Origin: Chitinophaga sp. E66
GTDB taxonomy: Bacteria > Bacteroidota > Bacteroidia > Chitinophagales > Chitinophagaceae
Direction: 5' to 3'
Length of the DNA: 64,000 bases
Assembly: GCA_019285755.1 (NCBI GenBank)
Contig: CP079103.1
Location: forward strand, 2,728,001-2,792,000
The notes under the pieces are model-generated. The model worked only from the letters and a program-made list of their open reading frames with translations. It did no database searches and was not told the origin of the DNA. A program made the position numbers and the translations under genes. Positions 31,276 through 39,831 of this stretch are shown here, one piece after another. Each line of letters starts with the position of its first letter. The first letter of the stretch is position 1.

Positions 31276-31873
31276 AACAACTTGCTTTTTACTTGTTGAC
31301 GGCCTTGCTGTTGACGTCTTGCTATTCCACGCAGCTCACCGGCTTCAACCAACCAGCCACAAATCTTCCGTTGCTTATAAAAAAATCCTGGTGCTGGGCA
31401 TGATGCCCGACAGCGCATTGAGGAAGCGCATGGAATCGCATGTGGCGGGCGATCTTACAGACGCCGGCATCACGGTGGTGACTTCGTTCCAGGGATTTGA
31501 CGCCTTCGAGTTCCTGAAAACGGAAGACAAAGTCGTGAGCCAGCAATTTTCCGACAAGGGGATCGATGCCGTGCTGACCATTTCCCTCGTCAACAAAACG
31601 ACGGAAGGCGCATTTTTGCCTCCGAGCCTATACCGGCTGCTGACCGATCAATATGCGAACGAATATTTCTGGATGCTGGCCCCGGAGCTGCAAAAGCTGG
31701 AAACCCGATATGCCTGGGAAAGCGGCCTTTACGACGTGGCGGAAGGTACGCGGGTGTTTGCCGTGCAGTCGGTTTCCTTCGACCCTTCCTCACAAGAGCG
31801 CATGGCGCATGAATATGGGAATGTGCTGACGCGAGAGTTGATCCGGCGTAAAATCATCTCCCGGCCCAAATGA
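31272..31873 (+). CDS. Lipoprotein of unknown function, end of flavodoxin operon
   Basis: About 200 aa. The start at 31272 gives a signal peptide with lipobox LLTSC (MKQLAFYLLTALLLTSC). An indel near 31365-31375 moves the rest to the frame reading SSVAYKKILVLGMMPDSALR, DLTDAGITVVTSFQGFDAF, GIDAVLTISLVNKT and the basic tail LTRELIRRKIISRPK. The alternating pattern resembles a small Rossmann-like periplasmic domain. No family is recognised. A terminator follows immediately. Confidence 0.65.
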
Positions 31874-31887
31874 GCCGGGATTTTTTT
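31859..31887. terminator. Terminator between convergent lipoprotein and Usp genes
   Basis: TCCCGGC pairs with GCCGGGA over an 8-base loop and is followed by seven T on the plus strand. It overlaps the stop codons of both convergent genes. Confidence 0.75.
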
Positions 31888-32724
31888 ATACATGACTGAT
31901 AAACAATGCTTTTGAGACATATTTAGCCAATGGGTCTGCGTGGCTGGGCGAAAAGAAAGAAGACCATCCACTGCGCCCGTAGGCGCCCATCACCATCATG
32001 AGCTTGTCTTTTCCTAACACATATTCCAACAGGGCCGCCCGGCTGTCTACCCCGACATTTACAAAATCCACCTGCCGGAAATTCGCACGGAGCCAGGCCG
32101 CCATATGTTGAATTTCGTTTTGGTCACCTTTGCATCGCCGTGTGCTGTCAGTACGGTCAATTTTCTATCTGCCAACCGGGAAAAAATCGCACAAAACCGC
32201 TTGATGGCGAACACGGATGAAGGGCTTCCATCATACGCAAACACGATTTCCTCCAGGCCATCGAACCGCTCGGGCATAAGGATGACAGGGCATTCCGCCT
32301 GCGCCAGCACATTCCTCACGAACGACGGGGAATGCCCCGCCGTGGCGATGCTCAGGCTCATGGCGGGGTCTATCAGCAACAGATCCGCGTACCGGCATTC
32401 CAGGAGCACAGTCTCAACCAGGTGATCATTGATGATTAACGGATTGGCATTGATGCCCGTTTCCTCGCAGGCATGCTCAAAAACGCCAAGGTTTCGGCGA
32501 ATGCATTCATCCTTCAGCTCTGTTAACGGCGCATCACTGCTAACAGTGCTCCCGCTGCAGATCATTTCCTCACGCAATGCCGATTCGGAAGCAGCGTCGC
32601 GAGGTGCCAGCTCTACTAGCAACGCGGTCAGTGGAGCGCTCAGCAGATTACACACAAAACCGGCGAATTCGAGTGGATGCCGGTCTATCTTGTAGGCGTC
32701 TGCCAAATAAAGGATCTTTTTCAT
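31886..32724 (-). CDS. Universal stress protein, tandem Usp domains (third copy)
   Basis: About 279 aa from the ATG at 32724 (MKKILYLADAYKIDRHPLEF). The first Usp domain ends ECPVI-type LAQAECPVILMPERFDG. The second starts EIVFAYDGSPSSVFAIKRF and closes MMVMGAYGRSGWSSFFSPSH. An indel near 32095-32105 breaks it. It is divergent from the fourth copy, and a CRP/FNR-type box lies in the 136-bp gap. Confidence 0.85.
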
Positions 32725-32770
32725 GGTGGAATGTTTTCGAAAAGTTACTGGCATTCACCACACTGGTCAA

Positions 32771-32782
32771 TGACGCCCATCA
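32771..32782. promoter_or_regulatory. CRP/FNR-type box between divergent Usp genes
   Basis: TGACGCCCATCA fits TGAY-N4-RTCA. It is 79 bp before the plus-strand ATG (32861) and 47 bp from the minus-strand ATG (32724). For the plus-strand gene the best -7-like element, GGTCTTTG at 32839, is 62.5 bp from the centre, one helical turn more than in the other promoters. Confidence 0.6.
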
Positions 32783-32860
32783 CGGGAAAGGGTGATAGAA
32801 AGAAGTTTTACGTCGCTCGCCATCACCCGAAATCGTCCGGTCTTTGTGTAAATTAGACAT

Positions 32861-33692
32861 ATGAAAAGTATACTGGTAGTCATCGACGGACTGAACTTCG
32901 AAGCTGAACACCTGGACCCGGTGAAATATATCGCCAGGATCACCAAAGGCAGGATCACGGTGGCGCTGCTGGAACACGCCCCCGGCTTTTCCACCACTTC
33001 CACCCATCATTGGTGACGCGTTGTATTACAATCCCGAATCGGCCAATCAGCACTTGCGCGAACAGCAGGAACAGATCAGGAAGAATACCGAAAAGCTGCG
33101 GACGGCATGCCAGGAAAGGGAATTGGACATCGAGTTGCATACATTTACCGAAGACATGCTGGACCAACTGTTGCATGCCAGCCGGTTTACCGACCTTTTA
33201 CTTGTCAGGCATGGACACATCTTATCTCACAGTCCTGCAGCACCACCTTCACATTTTATGCGGGAATTGTTGGCGCGGGCGCAATGCCCGGTCCTGATCG
33301 TGCCGACGGAAATGCAGGTTATCCGGGAAATTTCGTTTGCATACAACGGTACGTATTCTTCCATATATGCCGTCCGTTTGTTTCTACAGATCTTTCCGCC
33401 GCTGGCGGCCCGCAAAGTGACCGTCTTATATGTGAAGGAAAACGGACAGGACGGGATCCCCGACGAATTGATGTTGCGCCGGTACCTGGATGTGTATTGT
33501 CCCAAAGTAGAATACCGGGTTTTATCCGGTGATGCCGCGAAGTCGATCAAGATCTGCCTGCAATTCAAAAAGCATTCGTTAATAACGTTCGGCGCCTACG
33601 GCAGAAGCGGCCTTTCCCGGTACTTCAACCAAAGCACAGCCGAAGATGCACTGGGCTTGCTCCACACCTGGATCTTTGTCACCCATCCCTGA
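32861..33692 (+). CDS. Universal stress protein, tandem Usp domains (fourth copy)
   Basis: About 277 aa, starting MKSILVVIDGLNFEAEHLDP. An indel near 33005-33020 shifts the frame. The first domain ends RAQCPVLIVPTEMQVI. The second starts EISFAYNGTYSSIYAVRLF and closes ITFGAYGRSGLSRYFNQS. It is closest to the second copy in wording (AYNGT, SRYF/SRFF), so these two probably arose by duplication. Confidence 0.85.
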
Positions 33693-33700
33693 CATATCCA

Positions 33701-34460
33701 TTATTCTCCCAAAAAGATGAATTTCTTGAAAATCTTCGTTCGCTTCGCATGGTACTTCAGCAAGGCGGTCTGGCGAAGGTGTGCAAGGGCCTCCTCGATA
33801 TCGTCGGTTATGAGGAATAGCTTCAGATCGGTTTCCGCTATCATCTTTTCCTCCAGCATCCGGTCGAGCATGGAGTTTATCGGTTCCCAGTAACGGCTGC
33901 CGAAAAGGACCACCGGGAAGTCGAGCACCTTCTTTGTCTGGATGAGCGTGAGTGCTTCGAAGAGCTCATCCAGCGTACCGATGCCACCCGGCATAATCAC
34001 GTAACCGTAGGAATATTTGAACATCAGCACTTTCCGCACAAAAAAGAAGCGGGAAGTAAAGTACTTGTTCAGGAACGCGTTGGGGCGCTGTTCCATGGGC
34101 AGCCGGATATTACAACCCAAAGCGATGCCACCGGCCTCCCGCGCACCGCGGCTGGCAGCCTCCATGATCCCGGGGCCGCCACCCGTCATCACTGCGAACC
34201 CGAGCTGGGCGATGCCAGCGCCCATTTTCACCCCTCATCGTAGTGCGGCGTACCGGGCTGCACGCGTGCCGAACCGAAGACCGCGACGCAAGGAGGGGAA
34301 AAGTGGAAAACGCGGAACCCCGGATAAACTCCCAGCAGATTTTGAACAGGAAGAAGAACTCCCGGGCCCGGGAGCGCGGCCCTTCCAGGAAATACCGCTC
34401 CTCTTTGAACTGCGCTTCCCTGTCGGCAACCGAGGGCTGGCCATTGCTTTGGTCGCTCAT
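33701..34460 (-). CDS. LOG-family Rossmann protein (TIGR00730 type)
   Basis: About 253 aa. The two family signatures are present: GGGPGIMEAASRGAREAGG and MPGGIGTLDELFEALTLIQ (the PGGxGTxxE motif). The N-terminal region (REAQFKEERYFLEGPRSRA) is the extension seen in the longer bacterial forms. LOG proteins hydrolyse nucleoside 5'-monophosphates such as cytokinin ribotides or AMP to base and ribose phosphate. Indels near 34330 and 34230 break the N-terminal third. The promoter has a CRP/FNR-type box. Confidence 0.85.
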
Positions 34461-34527
34461 GGTAGTGATTTCCCGAAAATTAGGCTATATGGGCAGGCTG
34501 ACCAATGGTATGCATCATGACTAAAGC

Positions 34528-34539
34528 TGATGGTTGTCA
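34528..34539. promoter_or_regulatory. CRP/FNR-type box, LOG gene promoter
   Basis: TGATGGTTGTCA fits TGAY-N4-RTCA. On the minus strand its centre is 51.5 bp before TAATTTTC (34482-34475), and the LOG ATG is at 34460. It lies in the 85-bp gap between the LOG gene and the response-regulator gene. Confidence 0.75.
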
Positions 34540-34545
34540 CCCCCT

Positions 34546-35610
34546 TCAGTTTACCATCCGTTCCAACTTGCGGACGTCTTTGAGGTAAATGGCACCGTTT
34601 AAGATTTCGATACTACCCTCGTCCCGGAAATCACCCAGCGTGCGAATTAGCGATTCTTTGGCCACACCGGCGATAGCGGCGATGTTATCCCTACCGATAT
34701 CCAGCCCCGGGTTCAGATCGCCCTGGCCGCTGCATTTGCGATGGAGATACAGCAAGGCGTCAGCAACGCGTTTGCGCAGCGAATTATAAGCGACGCCCAG
34801 CAGGTGCTGCTGGTTTTCCGATAAGTTAGTGGTGAGCAACTGGATGAATTTCCGTACCACGTCCATATTGCTGTATGCGAGCGACTCAAAGTCGCTCCGC
34901 GGGATTAGCGCCACTTCGGTCGGTTCGATGGCCTCCGCTTCATCGTCGTACACTTTGTTTTCGAGCAGGGCTTTGTACCCCAGGAACTCGCCGGGGCCGT
35001 ACACCCTTGTAATGATCTCTTTGCCTTCCTCGTTATGCAAGCTCGTTTTCACACGCCCTTTATTGATATAAAAGAGATGGGCCGGGTGATTGCCTACCGA
35101 CCAGATCAACTGCTTCTTCTTGTAGGTGTTGGTATTCCGGCCTTCGTGCAGCCCCTCCAGCAACGTGGCGCTATTCGCCACTGTCAGCAACGACTGCAGG
35201 CCAGACATGTCAGGTGAAAACGACGACCTGAGCTTTTTGCTTTTATTCAACCGTACTTCCACGGCATGTAACAGCTCCAGGGAATCGAACGGCTTTACGA
35301 GATAATCGTCGGCGCCCATATCCATGCCTCTTCGAATTTCCGATTTGGCCGACATGGCGCTCAGGAAAATAAACGGCGTGTTCCACACTTCTTCCCGCTT
35401 TTGCAGCATATGCAATACGCCATAGCCATCGAGCAACGGCATGCAAATGTCGCAGATGATAAGATCAGGCTTTTTTTCTGTGGCAACCCGGACCCCCTCC
35501 AGTCCATCCTTAGCGTTGAGAACGTCGTAATTGTCCAGTTCGAGAATTTCGGTGATGTTCGCCAAAACGTCGGGGCTGTCTTCTATCACAAGTATTGTAG
35601 GCATGGGCAT
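34546..35610 (-). CDS. Response regulator with CRP/FNR-type DNA-binding domain
   Basis: Intact 354-aa regulator. Residues 1-125 are a receiver domain: acidic pair in VIEDSPD, phospho-acceptor Asp54 in IICDICMP, Lys106 in YLVKPFD. Residues ~145-265 are a cNMP-binding-type beta-roll (HLFYINKGRVKTS, YGPGEFLGYKALLENK). Residues ~275-350 are a winged helix with the recognition helix AKESLIRTLGDF. Glu319 and Arg323 align with the Glu and Arg that read TGA in CRP (E181, R185) and FNR (E209, R213). FNR's N-terminal cluster cysteines are absent, so input is likely phosphorylation by an unlinked kinase. It is the obvious candidate to bind the boxes in this island. Confidence 0.92.
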   Translation of the reverse strand: MPMPTILVIEDSPDVLANITEILELDNYDVLNAKDGLEGVRVATEKKPDLIICDICMPLLDGYGVLHMLQKREEVWNTPFIFLSAMSAKSEIRRGMDMGADDYLVKPFDSLELLHAVEVRLNKSKKLRSSFSPDMSGLQSLLTVANSATLLEGLHEGRNTNTYKKKQLIWSVGNHPAHLFYINKGRVKTSLHNEEGKEIITRVYGPGEFLGYKALLENKVYDDEAEAIEPTEVALIPRSDFESLAYSNMDVVRKFIQLLTTNLSENQQHLLGVAYNSLRKRVADALLYLHRKCSGQGDLNPGLDIGRDNIAAIAGVAKESLIRTLGDFRDEGSIEILNGAIYLKDVRKLERMVN

Positions 35611-35714
35611 AAATTTGACCAGAACAGCTTAAATCGAACGATATAAATCTATGGAAATAACGCGACCGGACGATAGATTGTTCTGATCATAATATATAAC
35701 AATATCTCATGCGA

Positions 35715-36173
35715 CTAATTTGCCAGTTGTTTTCGATTCGTTTTGAATAGAATGACAAGACAGGCGCCCGATAAGATGATCGGGGCAGGAAATGCGGCAC
35801 CTGCGCCGAAAGGGACAATTGCCCAGAAAAAGATCAATGCGCAGAACAAAGACGCTGTTCGCCATGGCCCGCTGCCGAACAAGGCCGAGGCGATAAGTAA
35901 TTGCACGAGGGAAATCGAAATGACAATTGCTGATTCATTTGCACGGAAAGATTCGCCAATAACACGGACATACCAATCATATACCGCAACTGCCGACAGT
36001 TGCATAAAAGCCTCCGGCCACCCCGCGAGCACCACCAGGTTGATGATGGCGCTAACCAGGAAAACAAGCCCTATTGCTATCGCCGCCTGTGCCGGCCGCC
36101 GGAACGAAAAAAAAGAAGATGACCAGGCAAATACCGTTGATCACAAAAACGCAGGAGAAAATAGGTTTGCCAT
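35715..36173 (-). CDS. Four-helix integral membrane protein of unknown function
   Basis: About 152 aa. Read from the ATG at 36173 with one indel near 36160, it gives four hydrophobic helices: CVFVINGICLVIFFFSF, IGLVFLVSAIINLVVLAG, SISLVQLLIASALF and a final pair around ASLFCALIFFWAIVPFGAGA and LSGACLVILFK. No catalytic motif and no recognised family. It diverges from the small protein at 36328, and the shared promoter region holds a box with near-equal spacing to both starts. Confidence 0.65.
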
Positions 36174-36243
36174 AACGTAAGATTTACGCACAATCTACCA
36201 AGTTTAAGCTGCACGTCCTATGATCACCGGACCGTGGGGCATA

Positions 36244-36255
36244 TGATATCCGTCA
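36244..36255. promoter_or_regulatory. CRP/FNR-type box in a divergent promoter
   Basis: TGATATCCGTCA (flanked ATGAT-ATCC-GTCAT) fits TGAY-N4-RTCA. Plus strand: centre 51.5 bp before TAACTTTA (36301-36308), ATG 36328. Minus strand: centre 52.5 bp before TAGATTGT (36197-36190), ATG 36173. The box is 73 and 71 bp from the two start codons, so one site could serve both genes. Confidence 0.8.
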
Positions 36256-36327
36256 TGGTGAAAACGGCGTCCCGTCATTGAACCGGCGCTGGTAACTTCC
36301 TAACTTTAAATTATAAATTCAAATGTT

Positions 36328-36525
36328 ATGGCACACGCAATTCATCATGGTCCCACTTATCCGGCTCCTGCATACCCGAAGCCCACGACCGGGGTGCTGA
36401 CTTCCCGTGAAATATCCTGGGGTGTCGTTTTACTGCTGGCCTGGTTGGGATGGCCGGTAGCAAGGGATTTTCTCGTGTGGATGCTGCTGAAGGCATATGA
36501 CCTCTATCTCACGTATGTTCACTAA
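36328..36525 (+). CDS. Small membrane protein
   Basis: Intact 65-aa protein. A Pro/His-rich N-terminal segment (AHAIHHGPTYPAPAYPKP) is followed by one or two closely spaced TM helices (SWGVVLLLAWLGWPVARDFL, VWMLLKAYDLYL). No known family. It is the first gene behind the divergent box promoter, and the sugar-kinase operon follows. The box and the A/T-rich start context support that it is real. Confidence 0.65.
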   Translation: MAHAIHHGPTYPAPAYPKPTTGVLTSREISWGVVLLLAWLGWPVARDFLVWMLLKAYDLYLTYVH

Positions 36526-36541
36526 TCTCAAATCGCCGCCC

Positions 36542-36775
36542 ATGAAAACGGAAAGCTATGTGATAACGGTAAGATTTGGCGGGAAGCAATGGGAAGTGCT
36601 GGTCCGGATCAGTAACGGAGGTCTCGGCCAAAAAATAGCTGCTGTACTGGAAGGAATAGAGATCTGTTATGAGAGGGATGATCACGATGGTTTGAGGGCC
36701 ATCAATCATCATGCGGACTTCGATCCGGAGCTGCTTTACCAAATCGGAAAAGGTATACAGGAACAACGGTTATAA
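36542..36775 (+). CDS. Small conserved-looking protein, 77 aa
   Basis: Starts at the ATG at 36542 (MKTESYVITVRFGGKQWEVL), 16 bp after the membrane protein. The sequence is a compact beta-strand then helix pattern (VRISNGGLGQKIAAVLEGIE) ending DPELLYQIGKGIQEQRL. It is soluble with no known motif. Position between the box promoter and the PfkB gene suggests co-expression with them. Confidence 0.6.
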   Translation: MKTESYVITVRFGGKQWEVLVRISNGGLGQKIAAVLEGIEICYERDDHDGLRAINHHADFDPELLYQIGKGIQEQRL

Positions 36776-36793
36776 ACTTATTCGCTGAAATTT

Positions 36794-37739
36794 ATGTATC
36801 CGGTTATCACCATTACGCTCAACCCGGCTGTCGACGTAAGTACGTCCGTACAATCAATGCAACCGGAGAAGAAACTGCGATGCACGCCCGCCGTTGTGGA
36901 GCCCGGCGGCGGAGGCATCAATGTGGCGCGGGTGCTCCACCGCTTTGGTGCGCACGTTCTGCCTGTTTATTTCGCGGGTGGATGTGCGGGGGCAGGCTCA
37001 CGCAGTTGCTGACGGCCGATGGGCTGGAAGCCGCCCCGTGGACATCGCCGGGGAAACCCGGGAAAACATGCATATTTCCGATGTCGCCAGCGGCCGTCAG
37101 TACCGATTCGTTCTTCCCGGGCCGACGATTACCCACGCGGAGCACCTTGCGCTGCTGAACAAGCTGGCAGATGTGATGCCAGGCGCACAATTCGTGGTGA
37201 TCAGTGGCAGCCTTCCTTTAGGTACTAGTCCAGATTTCATGGATAAACTAGCGGCCCTGGCAGACGTACATGATTGCCGGCTGATCGCGGATCTGAGCGG
37301 CGACGGGCTCCGGCAAGCTACGATGGCCGGCGTGTACCTGATCAAGCCCAACCTGGGAGAACTGGCGGCACTTGCAAATAAGGAAGAATTGTCAGAAACT
37401 ACGGCTATCGAGTCTGCCCGCCGCATTATCTACGCCGGTGGGGCAACGTTGGTCGTGGTTTCGATGGGCGCGGCCGGCGCCATATTGGTAACGGCAGACC
37501 TGGAGGAACGCTTGCAAGCGCCGGTCGTCAAATCCGTCAGCACGGTTGGCGCCGGAGACAGTATGGTAGCCGGCATCGTGTGGGGTTTACTCAACGGCGA
37601 GCAAATTTCAGCGGCCGTCAGATATGGTGTGGCATGCGGCACAGCGGCAACGCTTTCCGAAGGAACAGGGCTGTGCCGGAAGCAGGACGCCGACACGTTA
37701 TACCGGCACATCGTTACGGGAAACCGGCAGACTGAATAA
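36794..37739 (+). CDS. PfkB-family hexose/phosphosugar kinase (1-phosphofructokinase type)
   Basis: About 315 aa. It starts MYPVITITLNPAVDVSTSVQ, typical of the 1-phosphofructokinase/LacC/FruK branch, with the substrate loop PGGGGINVARVLHRFGA. Then come PTITHAEHLALL, ISGSLPLGTSPDFMDK, YLIKPNLGELAAL and the catalytic VGAGDSMVAGIVWGLL with its Asp base. Indels lie near 36985 and 37040. It would phosphorylate fructose-6-P or a related sugar phosphate. PfkB and Usp proteins also occur together in the mycobacterial DosR regulon. Confidence 0.85.
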
Positions 37740-38153
37740 ACGCAAGAAAAAAGTCGTATGTGAACCTTATTATATTAATGCAATCCCTCGTAGCGCGACT
37801 GGATGGACCAGAAATGCAGGTTCCCATGCTTTAGGCCCGCGGTTCTCTTTGCCAGACAGAATACTCTTCTCATAATGTTGCATCAAAAATTAAAAAAACT
37901 TTTACTTCCTTTTGTCACACTCTTTTCAGAAAACGCTACCAAAAAAACATCTCCCGCATCCGAATACATGCGCCAACGTAAATAATACGGGTAGCGAGCA
38001 GACCGGACCACCCGCTATGTTCTCCAAATGATTTCAATTGACGCAAAGAAAACAAGTTCATGCCTTATTTATTTTCATTAAATTACTGAATATCAATAAA
38101 ATAAAAGCAAAATAACAAAGTCTCAATATGCATACTGAAGTTCACTAGAAGAA
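37740..38153. other. 414-bp region without a supported gene
   Basis: GC content falls sharply within this stretch, marking the border of the AT-rich patch. A 36-codon frame at 37875-37985 (MLHQKLKKLLLPFVTLFSEN...) could encode a small basic peptide but has no further support. I see no repeat, terminator or tRNA-like end here. Confidence 0.5.
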
Positions 38154-38618
38154 CTAAAAACTACATTTCCCCCACTCGTCCCAATAGTTTTTACATATCT
38201 CATCTAATTGGCCGACTGTAATTAGTTTATTATTTTGGTCATACACTTTAATATCATGACAACAAATTGACAAGCTTCCACCACAATAGTCAAAATCCAT
38301 ATCGTGTTGATGACAGATAATAACTACTTTTTCATTATCAATTTCTGCCGATAATATATTAAGTTCAGCTTCAAAAATTTCTGCTATTTCCGTTTTAGCT
38401 ACTAACTGTAGGCTAATAGGATTAGGCCAAGGCATTAGTTCAATTGTATCGACCTTGAATAGTGAGACATAAAACTGTTTAAATGATTGATCTATACGTT
38501 CAGCTAAATATGCACAATTGATAGTCAAGATCAACAAATCTCTGTTGCCACTCCAGGCAGAAATCGTTCCATCATGGAAGATCGAGAAAATGTTTCTAAT
38601 TTCATCTATCGCGGTCAT
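38154..38618 (-). CDS. AT-rich orphan gene, 154-aa protein
   Basis: Intact. Acidic soluble protein without signal peptide (MTAIDEIRNIFSIFHDGTIS). It contains ISLQLVAKTEIAEIFEAELN, HQHDMDFDYCGGSLSICCHD and the closing NYWDEWGKCSF. I recognise no family. Small size, acidity and beta-rich pattern resemble immunity proteins of toxin systems, but this is speculation. Codon and base use are much more AT-rich than the neighbours. It lies 6 bp downstream of the next gene on the same strand, so they form a pair. Confidence 0.6.
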   Translation of the reverse strand: MTAIDEIRNIFSIFHDGTISAWSGNRDLLILTINCAYLAERIDQSFKQFYVSLFKVDTIELMPWPNPISLQLVAKTEIAEIFEAELNILSAEIDNEKVVIICHQHDMDFDYCGGSLSICCHDIKVYDQNNKLITVGQLDEICKNYWDEWGKCSF

Positions 38619-38624
38619 TCAAAA

Positions 38625-39322
38625 TCATATTGGCAGCGTACTGCTAGATATTTTCTTTTTGATTGTTATTTGCCCCAATAATTTGCTTGCATTTTGGTCG
38701 AAATAGTAAGTAGTTCCTGAATTAGTCAACCTGTTTTGAAGATATAAACTTATTAGTTCCTCTCCATTCATTTCTTCAATTCTCTTTCTTAATTCCTTCC
38801 AGCCAATAACTTCAAAATACTGTTTCTGCTCATCAGAGTTCAATGCATCATGAATGTGAATGGTCAAACCAACATTATTAGACCCTATTGACTTCTTGCA
38901 TTCGTTATTTGGATCAATGGCTTCAATTGTACTTTTAATAAGAGGCAATTCAAGTTCAGGATCTAAATAAATGTCCTCTCTTTTAGAATATTTTTAAACA
39001 ACCTCCTTAATAAAATGGTGTCTTCCTCAACACTCTTACTATCATACTGATGTTCAAGTCTATTAACTTGAAAATGGGTTAGTACAACCTTTCTGGGAGC
39101 AAGTTTTACAAATACTTTAAAAATGCAATTGTTCGTCCAACTCCTGGCAAAGTAAATTATATCATTCAAAACAAAAACATTCCACTTTTCGTCCATACTC
39201 GTTGCAAAGATTCCCATTTCAAATATTTTGTACTCTGCAATTGAAATTTCGAGGTCAAGTCTACCGGCTTCATGGGTACTAGGAAACGAAGTCGCTATTT
39301 TACTTTTTTCATTTTCCTGCAT
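38625..39322 (-). CDS. AT-rich orphan gene, ~232-aa protein, frameshifted
   Basis: Two frames join near 38970: the first (39322 down) starts MQENEKSKIATSFPSTHEAG and includes DEKWNVFVLNDIIYFARSW. The second continues EDIYLDPELELPLIKSTIEA and GWKELRKRIEEMNGEELISL. No signal peptide or TM segment, and no family recognised. It precedes the 154-aa gene by 6 bp. The ISL3-type element inserted 94 bp upstream of its start and may have separated it from its original promoter or partner gene. Confidence 0.55.
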
Positions 39323-39408
39323 AACGATGTAAAACTAATTGCTCTATTATACGCACCCCTGTCATCGATTGAGATAAAAATTCTTATATTTAGCTAGATA
39401 TGTCAAGC

Positions 39409-39416
39409 CAGATATA
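39409..39416. repeat. Target-site duplication, left
   Basis: CAGATATA flanks the left end of the insertion sequence and recurs at 40845-40852. Eight bases is the target duplication size of the ISL3 family. Confidence 0.9.
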
Positions 39417-39485
39417 GGATCAAGTTGAAAAGTTGGGGGAAGTATTAAAAAGTCGTTGTTTTACATGCTATATTGAAAGATTTCC

Positions 39486-39821
39486 GTGGACCAGACTTAT
39501 AAACAACTCATCGAACTTCTACTGCCGGCCGGCATACTCGAATATTTTGACCTGATCAAAACTACTCAATCGCCCAATGGGCTTCATATTTATCTGGAAG
39601 AACGCAACGAGGCCCCAGAGGAATACAAAGATGTCAAACTGCATTCTAAGGGCCTGCTTGACGAGATCAGGGTGCAGGATTTTCCTATCCGGGGCCAAAA
39701 GGTGACCCTTGTCATCAAACGGCGGCGCTGGGAGATTGTAGAAACTGGTCAAATCATCAGTAGAGACTGGAATCTGGTCGCCGACGGAACTCGAATTACC
39801 CAAGAGTTCGGTCTTTTTTAA
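39486..39821 (+). CDS. ISAon1-type transposase N-terminal protein
   Basis: Intact, about 111 aa. YKQLIELLLPAGILEYFDLI, IYLEERNEAPEEYK, VQDFPIRGQKVTLVIKRRR and ISRDWNLVADGTRITQEFG match the separate N-terminal protein encoded upstream of ISAon1-type transposases. The basic KRRR patch is consistent with DNA binding. The start at 39486 may be GTG. The transposase frame begins right behind it. Confidence 0.85.
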   Translation: MDQTYKQLIELLLPAGILEYFDLIKTTQSPNGLHIYLEERNEAPEEYKDVKLHSKGLLDEIRVQDFPIRGQKVTLVIKRRRWEIVETGQIISRDWNLVADGTRITQEFGLF

Positions 39822-39831
39822 AGAAGGCATT

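Noticed and set aside
35611..35720. A CRP/FNR-type box for autoregulation of the response regulator
   Set aside because: Only a lone TGATCA near 35687 is present; no TGAY-N4-RTCA repeat at the expected distance.
38625..39322. Two separate minus-strand genes
   Set aside because: The second frame continues the first without a plausible start of its own (EDIYLDPELELPLIK across the junction), so a single frameshifted gene is more likely.
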